DNA from: Buttiauxella sp965119215
GTDB taxonomy: Bacteria; Pseudomonadota; Gammaproteobacteria; Enterobacterales; Enterobacteriaceae
Direction: 5' to 3'
NCBI GenBank assembly: GCA_965119215.1
Contig: CBCPKK010000005.1
Location: forward strand, 124,001-188,000
Length of the DNA: 64,000 nt
This document shows positions 41,333 through 49,674 of this stretch, piece by piece; the stretch's first letter is position 1, and the number at the start of each line of letters is the position of its first letter. The translations under genes and the position numbers were made by a program. The notes beneath the pieces were generated by a model. It searched no databases and was not told where the DNA came from. It saw only the letters and a program-made list of their open reading frames with translations.

Positions 41333-43438
41333 ATGAATAATCCAGGGAAACACCTCATATGGGCTGTGCTTGCACTGATAGGTGCATTCGCGCTCGGTTA
41401 CATCGCACTCAATCGTGGTGAACAGATAAACGCATTGTGGATTGTGGTTGCCTCAATCTGCGTTTACCTGATCGCTTATCGTTACTACGGCCTGTTTATC
41501 GCTAAACGGGTCTTAACCGTTGATGCCACTCGTATGACGCCAGCCGTGCGCCATAACGACGGGCTGGATTACGTTCCAACCGACAAGAAAGTGCTGTTCG
41601 GTCACCATTTTGCGGCCATTGCCGGTGCGGGGCCGCTCGTTGGGCCAGTGCTTGCGGCGCAGATGGGGTATTTGCCGGGGATGCTCTGGCTACTGGCTGG
41701 TGTGGTGTTGGCCGGTGCGGTACAAGATTTTATGGTGCTGTTTGTCTCAACCCGTCGTGACGGGCGTTCGCTGGGTGAACTGGTGAAAGAGGAGATGGGC
41801 AACACGGCGGGCGTTATCGCGCTGGTGGCCTGTTTTATGATTATGGTTATCATCCTGGCGGTGCTGGCGATGATCGTGGTGAAAGCGCTGACCCACAGCC
41901 CGTGGGGCACGTATACCGTGGCGTTTACCATTCCGCTGGCGCTGTTTATGGGAGTGTATATTCGCTATCTGCGCCCCGGGCGCATTGGTGAAGTGTCGGT
42001 CATTGGCCTGGTGATGCTGATTTTCGCCATTATCTCTGGCGGCTGGGTGGCGGAAAGCCCAACCTGGGCACCGTACTTTGACTATACCGGCGTACAACTG
42101 ACGTGGATGCTGGTGGGCTACGGATTTGTCGCCGCTGTGCTGCCCGTCTGGCTGCTGCTGGCGCCGCGTGATTACCTCTCAACCTTCCTGAAAATCGGGA
42201 CTATTATCGGGCTGGCGATTGGTATTTTAATCATGCGCCCAACGCTGCAAATGCCATCTCTGACCAAATTCATTGACGGTACTGGCCCGGTCTGGACCGG
42301 CGACATGTTCCCGTTCTTGTTTATCACCATCGCTTGCGGCGCGGTTTCTGGCTTCCATGCGCTGATTGCTTCTGGCACCACGCCAAAAATGCTGGCTAAC
42401 GAAAACCAGGCTTGCTTCATCGGTTATGGTGGCATGTTGATGGAATCGTTTGTGGCGATTATGGCGCTGGTTGCGGCCTGCGTTATCGACCCAGGCGTGT
42501 ACTTCGCGATGAACAGCCCAATGGCGGTTCTGGCTCCGGCTGGCACCACTGATATTGTGGTGTCTGCGGCAAGCGTGGTCAGCAGTTGGGGCTTCCACAT
42601 CACCCCGGATACGTTGACTAACATTGCTAACGAAGTGGGTGAGCAAAGTATTATTTCCCGTGCCGGTGGCGCTCCAACGCTTGCGGTAGGAATGGCGTAC
42701 ATTCTGCATGGCGCGCTTGGTGGCCTGATGGATGTCTCGTTCTGGTATCACTTCGCTATTTTGTTCGAAGCGCTGTTTATCCTGACGGCGGTTGATGCCG
42801 GTACGCGTGCGGCACGCTTCATGCTGCAAGATTTACTGGGCGTAATTTCTCCAGGGCTTAAACGCACCGACTCGTTACCTGCGAACTTACTGGCAACGGC
42901 ACTTTGCGTGATGGCGTGGGGTTACTTCCTGCACCAGGGCGTTGTTGACCCACTCGGCGGTATCAACACCTTGTGGCCTCTGTTTGGTATCGCCAACCAG
43001 ATGCTGGCAGGTATGGCGCTGATGCTGTGTGCAGTCGTACTGTTTAAGATGAAGAGACAAAAATACGCGTGGGTGGCACTGGTGCCAACCGCCTGGTTGC
43101 TGATTTGTACCCTGACTGCTGGCTGGCAAAAAGCCTTCAGCCCGGATACCAAAGTGGGCTTCCTGGCTATCGCTAACAAATTCCAGGCGATGATCGACAG
43201 CGGCAATATTCCGGCGCAATACACCGAGTCGCAGCTTTCTCAACTGGTATTTAACAACCGTCTGGATGCCGGCCTGACCATCTTCTTTATGGTGGTTGTG
43301 GTAGTGATTGCTCTGTTTGCGATTAAAACCGCGCGACAGGCGCTGAAATCTGACCATCCGACCGTGAAAGAAACGCCTTACGAGAAGATGCCAGAAGACG
43401 TTGAACAGATTGTTGCGCAGGCTAAGAGCGCGCATTAA
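41333..43438 (+). CDS. cstA: CstA, carbon-starvation-induced peptide/pyruvate transporter
   Basis: The start at 41333 aligns to E. coli CstA (MNNPGKHLIWAVLALIGAFA) and gives 701 residues; earlier in-frame codons lack a ribosome site. The protein has about 16 to 18 membrane helices, with the CstA-family block TDKKVLFGHHFAAIAGAGPL and the stretch GTRAARFMLQDLLG almost unchanged. It is reported to take up peptides and pyruvate during carbon starvation. CRP control is known in E. coli, but I see only a weak half-site in the 240-bp upstream gap. Confidence 0.96.
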   Translation: MNNPGKHLIWAVLALIGAFALGYIALNRGEQINALWIVVASICVYLIAYRYYGLFIAKRVLTVDATRMTPAVRHNDGLDYVPTDKKVLFGHHFAAIAGAGPLVGPVLAAQMGYLPGMLWLLAGVVLAGAVQDFMVLFVSTRRDGRSLGELVKEEMGNTAGVIALVACFMIMVIILAVLAMIVVKALTHSPWGTYTVAFTIPLALFMGVYIRYLRPGRIGEVSVIGLVMLIFAIISGGWVAESPTWAPYFDYTGVQLTWMLVGYGFVAAVLPVWLLLAPRDYLSTFLKIGTIIGLAIGILIMRPTLQMPSLTKFIDGTGPVWTGDMFPFLFITIACGAVSGFHALIASGTTPKMLANENQACFIGYGGMLMESFVAIMALVAACVIDPGVYFAMNSPMAVLAPAGTTDIVVSAASVVSSWGFHITPDTLTNIANEVGEQSIISRAGGAPTLAVGMAYILHGALGGLMDVSFWYHFAILFEALFILTAVDAGTRAARFMLQDLLGVISPGLKRTDSLPANLLATALCVMAWGYFLHQGVVDPLGGINTLWPLFGIANQMLAGMALMLCAVVLFKMKRQKYAWVALVPTAWLLICTLTAGWQKAFSPDTKVGFLAIANKFQAMIDSGNIPAQYTESQLSQLVFNNRLDAGLTIFFMVVVVVIALFAIKTARQALKSDHPTVKETPYEKMPEDVEQIVAQAKSAH

Positions 43439-43449
43439 TCGGTTTAAAT

Positions 43450-43657
43450 GCCCCCCTCCCAACCTCCCCCTTGCCAGGGGGAGGAGTAAAAGGCGTTAAG
43501 CTCCCTCCCTTTGTCAGGGGGAGGAGTTGAAGACGTTAAGCTCCCTCCCTTTGTCAGGGGGAGGAGTTGAAGACGTTAAGCTCTCTCCTCTTGTCAGGGG
43601 GAGGAGTTGAAGACGTTAAGCTCCCTCCCCTGGCAAGGGGAGGGTTGGGGTGGGGTC
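43450..43657. repeat. GC-rich palindromic repeat, copy 3, with a 40-bp tandem array
   Basis: Between cstA and ybdD lie tandem 40-bp units: 43501-43540 and 43541-43580 are identical, 43581-43620 differs at three positions, and 43461-43500 is a more diverged first unit. Each holds a hairpin of the type CCTCCCTTTGTCAGGGGGAGG split around GTC. Outer arms CCCTCCCAACCTCCCCC and GGGGAGGGTTGGGGTGGGG close the array as a large palindrome. Copies 1 and 2 carry the same arms without the expanded centre. Confidence 0.88.
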
Positions 43658-43689
43658 TGTCTGAACCCAAATTAACCGCAGGAGGCACT

Positions 43690-43887
43690 ATGTTCGACAC
43701 TCTCGCCAAAGCCGGTAAATATCTCGGCCAGGCGGCTAAACTGATGGTTGGCGTACCGGATTACGACAACTACGTGCAGCACATCCGTCTGACTCATCCG
43801 GAACAAACGCCGATGACATACGAAGAGTTTTTCCGCGAGCGTCAGGATGCGCGCTACGGCGGCAAAGGCGGCGCTCGCTGCTGCTAA
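43690..43887 (+). CDS. ybdD: YbdD, small CstA-associated protein
   Basis: The 65-residue protein has the exact length of E. coli YbdD (MFDTLAKAGKYLGQAAKLMV) and its C-terminal YGGKGGARCC with paired cysteines. GCAGGAGG precedes the ATG. YbdD/YjiX-family proteins sit after CstA/BtsT transporters and are thought to be needed for transport; the mechanism is unclear. The 251-bp repeat array separates it from cstA. Confidence 0.95.
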   Translation: MFDTLAKAGKYLGQAAKLMVGVPDYDNYVQHIRLTHPEQTPMTYEEFFRERQDARYGGKGGARCC

Positions 43888-43902
43888 CCTAAGGAATCTG
43901 AC

Positions 43903-44925
43903 ATGAATCAAGCGGTATCTGTCACCCTGTTAACGGGCTTTCTGGGCTCGGGGAAAACCACGCTTCTCAACTACTTTCTCGCCCATTCCGACAACCAACC
44001 CGTCGCTATTCTTGAGAACGAATTTGGTGCTGTAAACATTGACGGTGCGCTGCTCAGGGGCGGCGAAAACGTCAACGTTGTGGAGTTAAGCAACGGCTGT
44101 GTTTGTTGCAGCGTGCGTGGGGAATTCACCGCAGCGTTAAGAGAAATGCTGGATAAACGCGCGGCGGGCGAACTGAATTTTGAACGTCTGATTGTCGAAA
44201 CTACCGGCCTTGCCGACCCCGCGCCCATCGTCCAGACTTTTTTTGTTGATGAACACCTGCGCGACGCGTTGCGCCTGGATGCGGTGATCGCTCTGGCCGA
44301 TGCTGAACATATCTCGCGCCAGCTGGATGAACATGCCGTTGCGGCATCGCAACTGGGTTTTGCCGATCGAATCTTGCTCACCAAAGCGGATCGCGTTGAC
44401 GATGAAACAAAACAGCAGGCGCTGGAACGTATTCATCGGATCAATAACAAAGCCGATCTTTTTGAGATCGTCAACGGAGAATGCCCGGCTGATCTCTGGC
44501 TCGATCTTGATGCTTTTGAACTCACCGATAACCTCGAAACGGCGGCAGGGTTCCGCGTTATCCGCGCTGATGTAGACCATCCTGTCAGTTTCCAGCCGTT
44601 CCGTAAAACTGCGGCAAAACGCTCGTGGGATGATGCCATTCAGGCGCACGTATTTGATGCTGGCATGTTAGATGTGAAAAAAATTGGTGCGTTTATGGAA
44701 AGCTGCATCGCGCGTTTTGGCAACGATATGCTGCGTTATAAAGGCGTGCTGGCGATTGCCGAACATCCGCAACGCCTTATCGTGCAAGGCGTACATAAAG
44801 TGGTGGGTTTTGATTATGGCTCGGCCTGGCATCCCACCGAATCACGCGTTTCACGCCTGGTGGTGATTGGCCGTTATTTGCCGATTGACGAGCTGCGTCG
44901 GGAATTTGCTGCAACGGCTATCTAA
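43903..44925 (+). CDS. COG0523 (YjiA/CobW-like) metal-binding GTPase
   Basis: The 340-residue protein has the P-loop GFLGSGKTTLL (residues 12-22), the family metal motif NGCVCC (CxCC about 68-71), switch ETTGLADPAP, and LTKADRV for guanine. The C-terminal CobW domain ends near residue 335. It resembles YjiA but is longer (E. coli YjiA 318). COG0523 GTPases insert or deliver metals. It follows ybdD by 15 bp, copying the btsT-yjiX-yjiA order of E. coli. The exact metal and client are unknown. Confidence 0.85.
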   Translation: MNQAVSVTLLTGFLGSGKTTLLNYFLAHSDNQPVAILENEFGAVNIDGALLRGGENVNVVELSNGCVCCSVRGEFTAALREMLDKRAAGELNFERLIVETTGLADPAPIVQTFFVDEHLRDALRLDAVIALADAEHISRQLDEHAVAASQLGFADRILLTKADRVDDETKQQALERIHRINNKADLFEIVNGECPADLWLDLDAFELTDNLETAAGFRVIRADVDHPVSFQPFRKTAAKRSWDDAIQAHVFDAGMLDVKKIGAFMESCIARFGNDMLRYKGVLAIAEHPQRLIVQGVHKVVGFDYGSAWHPTESRVSRLVVIGRYLPIDELRREFAATAI

Positions 44926-45054
44926 GTGATAAATCAGGGATGTGATCTTAAGCACGGTTTTCATCCCTGATGAATAAAGCTGTTGTGTGAAACGAAGCAG
45001 TGTGTTTGTATGAAATCCGACGTAAAAAACGCGTAACTCATATTCAGGACCCAA

Positions 45055-45153
45055 ATGACTACATTCACTCGCAACTCAAGCCTACTACTAACCGCGCTAC
45101 CAGCCGCGGTGGTCGTCGTGCGTGTGGTGGTGGTCGTCGGCAATGCGCCGTAG
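45055..45153 (+). CDS. ivbL: IvbL, ilvB operon leader peptide
   Basis: A 32-codon reading frame gives a peptide whose second half is AAVVVVRVVVVVGNAP, almost the E. coli IvbL end, and whose first half has a run of three Leu codons. Val and Leu codons let the ribosome sense branched-chain aminoacyl-tRNA. When these are scarce it stalls and an antiterminator forms. It lies 110 bp before ilvB and upstream of an attenuator hairpin. Confidence 0.95.
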   Translation: MTTFTRNSSLLLTALPAAVVVVRVVVVVGNAP

Positions 45154-45178
45154 GGTCTGAATCAACGCATCGATTCCA

Positions 45179-45213
45179 AAACCCCGCCGGCGCAAACCGG
45201 GCGGGGTTTCTTG
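45179..45213 (+). terminator. ilvB operon attenuator
   Basis: AAACCCCGCC and GGCGGGGTTT form a strong GC-rich stem, followed by CTTGTTTT. It lies 25 bp after ivbL, where attenuation of ilvBN is expected. Confidence 0.85.
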
Positions 45214-45263
45214 TTTTAGTCCCCCGGCCAAAAGCGAAACGGCACGAGAAGAAGGACTGGAGC

Positions 45264-46952
45264 ATGGCAATTTCGGAAAACCCATCGCAAGCACACCGTA
45301 TTACGGGCGCACAGTTAATCGTGCAACTGCTTGAGCACCATGGCATTGACACCATCAGCGGTATTCCCGGTGGCACCGTTCTGCCGCTCTACAACGCACT
45401 TAGCCAAAGCAAAAAAATCCGTCATATTCTGGCGCGCCACGAACAAGGCGCGGGCTTTATGGCACAGGGCATGGCGCGTACTCAAGGCAAAGCCGCCGTG
45501 TGTATCGCCTGTAGCGGCCCAGGAGCCACAAACCTGGTGACTGCCATTGCCGATGCACGCCTCGATTCCATCCCGCTGGTGTGCATTACCGGCCAGGTGC
45601 CGAAATCAATGATTGGCACCGATGCGTTCCAGGAAGTCGACACTTACGGCATCTCCATTCCCATCACCAAACACAACTACCTGGTCCGCGATATCGCTGA
45701 ACTGCCGCAGGTCATCTGCGATGCATTCCGCATTGCTGAATCTGGCCGCCCAGGCCCGGTATGGATTGATATCCCGAAAGATGTACAGACCGCTGAAATT
45801 GACATCAGCGAGTTGCCGCCTGTTTCCGTACATACCCCTGCGCCACAGTTTGAAGCCCAGCAAATTACCGATGCCGCCGCGATGATTAACCAGGCTAAGC
45901 GCCCGGTGCTGTATCTCGGTGGCGGAGTTATCAATGCTCACGCCAACGCTCGCGTACTGGCTGAAAAAGCCAACCTGCCAACTACCATGACATTAATGGC
46001 GCTCGGTACTATTCCGGCAAAACATCCGTTATCGCTGGGGATGTTGGGCATGCACGGCGCGCGTAGCACCAACTATATTTTGCAGGAAGCGGATTTGCTG
46101 ATTGTTCTGGGCGCGCGTTTCGACGACCGGGCGATTGGTAAAACGGAAGAATTTTGCCCGAATGCGAAAATCATCCACGTTGATATCGACCGCGCAGAGC
46201 TGGGTAAAATCAAACAGGCACACGTTGCGATTCGTGGCGATGTGGGCGAAGTGCTTGAACAATTACTGCCAAAAATCGACGCTCAACCGCGCCAGCAGTG
46301 GCTGCAACAGGTTGCTGGCTTGCAGCAAGAATTTCCCTTCAACATGCCAGGCGCAGACAACCCGTTAACGCCATACGGCCTGATTAAAGCGGCTGCGGCG
46401 TGCGTGGATGACAACGCGATTATCACCACCGATGTAGGCCAGCATCAAATGTGGGTGGCACAGGCGTATCCGTTGAATCGCCCGCGCCAGTGGCTGACTT
46501 CCGGCGGGCTGGGAACAATGGGCTTTGGCCTGCCTGCCGCAGTGGGTGCCGCATTAGCGGAACCCACGCGCAAAGTGCTGTGCTTCTCTGGCGACGGCAG
46601 CATCATGATGAATATTCAGGAGATGGCGACCGCAGCGGAACACAATCTGGATGTGAAAATCATCCTGCTGAACAACCAGGCGCTGGGGCTGGTGCATCAA
46701 CAACAAACGCTGTTCTACCAACAAAATGTTTTTGCCGCGACCTACTCGGGGCAAACTAACTTCCTGAAAATTGCCGAAGGTTTTGGCCTGGCGAGTTGCG
46801 ATTTAAATGCCGCAGAAAACCCACAGCTTGCGCTGCAAGAAGCCATTTCACGTCCTGGCCCATGCCTGATTCACGTCCGCATTGATGCCAGCGAAAAAGT
46901 ATTCCCGATGGTGCCGCCAGGCGCTGCCAACATTGAGATGATTGGAGAATAA
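45264..46952 (+). CDS. ilvB: IlvB, acetohydroxyacid synthase I large subunit
   Basis: The start at 45264 after AAGGACTGGAGC gives 562 residues, as in E. coli. ThDP-enzyme features are clear: the catalytic Glu in RHEQGAGFMAQG, IACSGPGATN, and the Mg/ThDP motif GDGSIMMNIQE with a trailing NN. It joins two pyruvates, or pyruvate with 2-ketobutyrate, in valine and isoleucine synthesis. It is the valine-sensitive isozyme I, with IlvN as regulatory subunit, and is attenuated through ivbL. Confidence 0.97.
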   Translation: MAISENPSQAHRITGAQLIVQLLEHHGIDTISGIPGGTVLPLYNALSQSKKIRHILARHEQGAGFMAQGMARTQGKAAVCIACSGPGATNLVTAIADARLDSIPLVCITGQVPKSMIGTDAFQEVDTYGISIPITKHNYLVRDIAELPQVICDAFRIAESGRPGPVWIDIPKDVQTAEIDISELPPVSVHTPAPQFEAQQITDAAAMINQAKRPVLYLGGGVINAHANARVLAEKANLPTTMTLMALGTIPAKHPLSLGMLGMHGARSTNYILQEADLLIVLGARFDDRAIGKTEEFCPNAKIIHVDIDRAELGKIKQAHVAIRGDVGEVLEQLLPKIDAQPRQQWLQQVAGLQQEFPFNMPGADNPLTPYGLIKAAAACVDDNAIITTDVGQHQMWVAQAYPLNRPRQWLTSGGLGTMGFGLPAAVGAALAEPTRKVLCFSGDGSIMMNIQEMATAAEHNLDVKIILLNNQALGLVHQQQTLFYQQNVFAATYSGQTNFLKIAEGFGLASCDLNAAENPQLALQEAISRPGPCLIHVRIDASEKVFPMVPPGAANIEMIGE

Positions 46953-46955
46953 TCC

Positions 46956-47237
46956 ATGCAACAACTAACCGTTATTCTTGAACTTACGGTACGCAACCAT
47001 CCGGGCGTGATGTCTCACATTTGCGGCCTGTTTGCTCGCCGCGCCTTTAACGTAGAAGGCATTCTCTGCCTGCCGCTTCCACAGGGCGACCAGAGTCGAA
47101 TCTGGCTACAAGTGGCCGACGACCAGCGCCTTGAACAAATGATCAGCCAAATCGACAAGCTCGAAGATGTGGTGCAAATCCGGCGAGATGCCGAGGGCGC
47201 AGGGGTGTTTGGGAAGCTGACGGCTTTGGTGCAGTAA
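46956..47237 (+). CDS. ilvN: IlvN, acetohydroxyacid synthase I small subunit
   Basis: The 93-residue protein is a single ACT domain (LELTVRNHPGVMSHICGLFARR), close to the 96 residues of E. coli IlvN. It binds valine and transmits feedback inhibition to IlvB. It starts 3 bp after the ilvB stop, with GGAG in the ilvB tail as ribosome site. A palindrome 12 bp after its stop may define the mRNA end. Confidence 0.97.
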   Translation: MQQLTVILELTVRNHPGVMSHICGLFARRAFNVEGILCLPLPQGDQSRIWLQVADDQRLEQMISQIDKLEDVVQIRRDAEGAGVFGKLTALVQ

Positions 47238-47248
47238 TTAGATTTAAC

Positions 47249-47276
47249 GGTGGATAAACGGCCTGGTTTATCCACC
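47249..47276. repeat. Perfect palindrome after ilvN
   Basis: GGTGGATAAAC and GTTTATCCACC form a perfect 11-bp stem around GGCCTG. No T-run follows, so it is a weak terminator at best. It shares the GGTGGATA arm with the palindrome at 10311. Confidence 0.6.
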
Positions 47277-47304
47277 TAATTTCAATGTTTGCTACCCACC
47301 AGCA

Positions 47305-48051
47305 CTAAACGCTGATGTCACTTTGCAATTGCTCAGCAATCTCACTCATCTGCTCCGCCGAACCATGCCCTATCACCATAAACATGTGGCTCGGCGTTGC
47401 CCAATAAACAATGTTCATGCCTAGCCGTTGCTCATTTTTAGGTGCCATCGGCTTGCCAGATTGTCGCGTGATACACAGCGCAAGCGGGCCGCTCGTAGCG
47501 TCAAGCCAGGTGATTTGCGCAATGCGTTGTTCGTCATAAGCCAGCACGCGAGCATTTTTCAGTGTGGCATTTGGCAAGGTAAGATTTACTGCGGCCAGTG
47601 GCACACCCAGTCCAGTTCCCGTGCTTTGCAACTGCGCTTCTAACGCTTGATTCGTCGGCGTTTCGGCAAGGGTTTCTGGCGTATAAAGCGCCATATATTG
47701 AGCCACTAATTCGCGCCAGTTTTCTTCGGGCTGAGAAAAGTGCAGGAAAGTACGATCGCCAATCACGCCGAGCGCCAGAAAACTTACCGCAGCGGCAATC
47801 AAACTGCGCCGTGATATAGCAAGGGGTGCTGGTGGGTTAAGATGGGATTGCAACTTAGCCAGCGGCGCGGCTTCCAGTAACGGTTCAAATGCCGCTTTAA
47901 ACGGCATATTGGTGCGCTCGAAAAACGCCAGACGTTTTACCAGATAATCGTCGTGGCTAAGTCGTTCTTCCAGCTCCGCTCGTTCATACGTGCTGAGTTC
48001 GTTATCCAGATAGGCCACCAGCAGTTCATCCGTGTTCCCAGAAAAGCTCAT
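47305..48051 (-). CDS. Putative anti-sigma factor (membrane-anchored)
   Basis: The 248-residue protein has an N-terminal anti-sigma-like helical part (LLVAYLDNELSTYERAELEE), one membrane helix (about 82-100, SLIAAAVSFLALGVIGD) and a C-terminal extracytoplasmic domain. The Hx3Cx2C zinc motif of ZAS anti-sigma factors is absent, so it would be a non-zinc type. It overlaps the sigma gene stop by 4 bp, the usual sign of a cognate pair. It would hold the sigma factor at the membrane until a signal arrives. The signal is unknown. Confidence 0.75.
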   Translation of the reverse strand: MSFSGNTDELLVAYLDNELSTYERAELEERLSHDDYLVKRLAFFERTNMPFKAAFEPLLEAAPLAKLQSHLNPPAPLAISRRSLIAAAVSFLALGVIGDRTFLHFSQPEENWRELVAQYMALYTPETLAETPTNQALEAQLQSTGTGLGVPLAAVNLTLPNATLKNARVLAYDEQRIAQITWLDATSGPLALCITRQSGKPMAPKNEQRLGMNIVYWATPSHMFMVIGHGSAEQMSEIAEQLQSDISV

Positions 48052-48563
48052 GATTTGTCTCCTTTCATCTGCGGGGTATCAGGTTGAATAGCCGGATCCC
48101 GAGCCAGCGTCAGGCGGGCAGTGGCTAATCGACTCATTACCGTGCCAAGCGGCACATTCAGCACTACGGCGGCTTCCTGGTAGGACAACTCTTCTACGTA
48201 AACTAAAAACACCGTATCGCGCTGCGCTTCGGGTAAACGGTTCACGCGTTTCATCACGTCGTTAGACCAGATAGGATCTTCGCTATTTCCCGTACCTGTG
48301 AGTTCATCAACATCCACAAAACCCTGACCGCGGCGAATCAGCTGCGCACGAACTTCGTTAAGCCAGATGGAATGCAGAATGGAAAACAACCAGCGATCCA
48401 TTCTGCTGCCCGCAATAAACTGTGCGGAGCGCTCAAGTGCTCGCACGCAGGTGGCCTGAACTAAATCGTCAGCAACATCCCGCCGATGGCTTAGCACAAG
48501 GCCGTAGCGCCACAGGCGGGGGAGATATTGCGCGATTTGCTGGCGTATCGCTTCGCTGCTGAT
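48048..48563 (-). CDS. ECF-type sigma factor, probable non-standard start codon
   Basis: Region 2 begins before any standard start: SSEAIRQQIAQYLPRLWRYG precedes LVLSHRRDVADDLVQATCVR in the same frame. The best placed first codon is ATC at 48561-48563, 5 bases after GGAGG, giving 171 residues. The next usable start, GTG at 48497, would remove the beginning of region 2. Region 4 is clear: LSYQEAAVVLNVPLGTVMSR. It should direct RNA polymerase to a small regulon. It lies between a secreted TPR protein and the putative anti-sigma gene, 23 bp after the former. The ATC could also be a mutation or sequence error of ATG. Confidence 0.75.
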   Translation of the reverse strand: MSSEAIRQQIAQYLPRLWRYGLVLSHRRDVADDLVQATCVRALERSAQFIAGSRMDRWLFSILHSIWLNEVRAQLIRRGQGFVDVDELTGTGNSEDPIWSNDVMKRVNRLPEAQRDTVFLVYVEELSYQEAAVVLNVPLGTVMSRLATARLTLARDPAIQPDTPQMKGDKS

Positions 48564-48586
48564 TTTCGCCTCCAGGGGCAGTCAGG

Positions 48587-49120
48587 TCAGGATTCAGGAT
48601 GGCCGTCGATGGCGGCTGACAGGTCGCGATATTCTTCGCAGTTTGTCCCGCACAGGGTTTTAATCGCGGCAAGCTGTTCGCGGGCAAGATCGGGACGGTT
48701 TTTGATCATGTACGCTTCACCCAAGTATTCGCGGACTTTCGGATATTTAGGATCGAGCGCGACAGATTTTAAATAATAGCCGATCCCTTCATCAGTATGG
48801 CCCAGCTTGCGAGTGGCATATCCGCGATAGTTCAGCGCTTCAGCAGTGTTGGGATCTTTCAGGGTATTGAGCATATCCAGCGCTTCCTGATAGCGCTTAT
48901 CTTTTGCCAGCGCATAGGCATAGTCAGTACGCGCCTCGTCGCTAATCATCCCGCCTTTATCCACCATGCAGGTTTTGGTTTTAGCGTCGTAAATTTGCCC
49001 TTTTGGACAAGTCGGCGGTGTGGGTTCATCACTGCTGCCGCCCATCGCCTGAGCGTAGCCGGATAACAGCAGAAAACTGGTTGCAACGACGGGTAACAGA
49101 CGAGAAATAAAACGCTTCAT
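48587..49120 (-). CDS. Secreted TPR protein of the sigma-factor operon
   Basis: The 177-residue protein has a Sec signal peptide (MKRFISRLLPVVATSFLLLS, cleaved near AQA-MGG). A short Cys segment follows (TCPKGQIYDAKTKTCMVD), then about two TPR units (EALNYRGYATRKLGHTDEG; DPKYPKVREYLGEAY) and a late CGTNC. It should be periplasmic and may bind a protein. It is first in the TPR-sigma-anti-sigma operon and could be its main target or part of signal sensing. I do not recognise a named homologue. Confidence 0.8.
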   Translation of the reverse strand: MKRFISRLLPVVATSFLLLSGYAQAMGGSSDEPTPPTCPKGQIYDAKTKTCMVDKGGMISDEARTDYAYALAKDKRYQEALDMLNTLKDPNTAEALNYRGYATRKLGHTDEGIGYYLKSVALDPKYPKVREYLGEAYMIKNRPDLAREQLAAIKTLCGTNCEEYRDLSAAIDGHPES

Positions 49121-49344
49121 GATAGTGCCCTCACTGTGTTCGGTATGCAGTGAACACCTGAGCGGCGGGATTTATTCGATTTATTTTTGTGCCGTGGAAG
49201 AAAGGCCGCAAAGTATAAACATCCTTTCTAACTTCGTTCTTGCTTTTCCTCAACCTGTAATAGATTGCTGCGGTAAGTAGTCACCTCACTCAAAAAAATC
49301 ATTGATCAACGTGGTATAAAAGCTACAATCGAGAGGTTTCAAGG

Positions 49345-49674
49345 ATGAATATTATTAAATTCTTCAAGCTGAAAAACGGTAGGGTTCCGTTCAATGAATG
49401 GTTAAAAACGTTAAGGGACGCGCGGGCTAAAACAAAAATCGTCCGGCGTATTGACCAATTAACGCTCAATAATCCTGGCGATCATAAGCCTTGCAGGAAT
49501 GGCGTCTGGGAAATGCGTATAGACGAAGGGCCTGGCTACAGGATCTATTACGCGCATGAAGGCAAGAACACTTACTTGCTATTGCTCGGTGGTGATAAAC
49601 GCAAGCAACAGGCGGATATCGACCAGGCTGTTGCATGGTGGCAAGAATATCTGGAGTTAAAAAATGCAATTTAA
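49345..49674 (+). CDS. HigB/RelE-type toxin of a type II toxin-antitoxin pair
   Basis: The 109-residue basic protein fits the HigB-like addiction-killer group of the RelE superfamily: PFNEWLKTLRDARAKTKIVRRI near the start (split around residue 25), then GVWEMRIDEGPGYRIYY and LLLLGGDKRKQQADI. Such toxins cut mRNA in the ribosome. The toxin gene comes first and its end overlaps the antitoxin start by 11 bp, the usual HigBA order. AGAGG lies upstream of the ATG. Confidence 0.88.
   Translation: MNIIKFFKLKNGRVPFNEWLKTLRDARAKTKIVRRIDQLTLNNPGDHKPCRNGVWEMRIDEGPGYRIYYAHEGKNTYLLLLGGDKRKQQADIDQAVAWWQEYLELKNAI

Noticed and set aside
42227..42829. 200-codon open frame antisense to cstA
   Set aside because: It lies inside the well-supported cstA gene, with His/Arg/Gln-rich composition typical of antisense frames.
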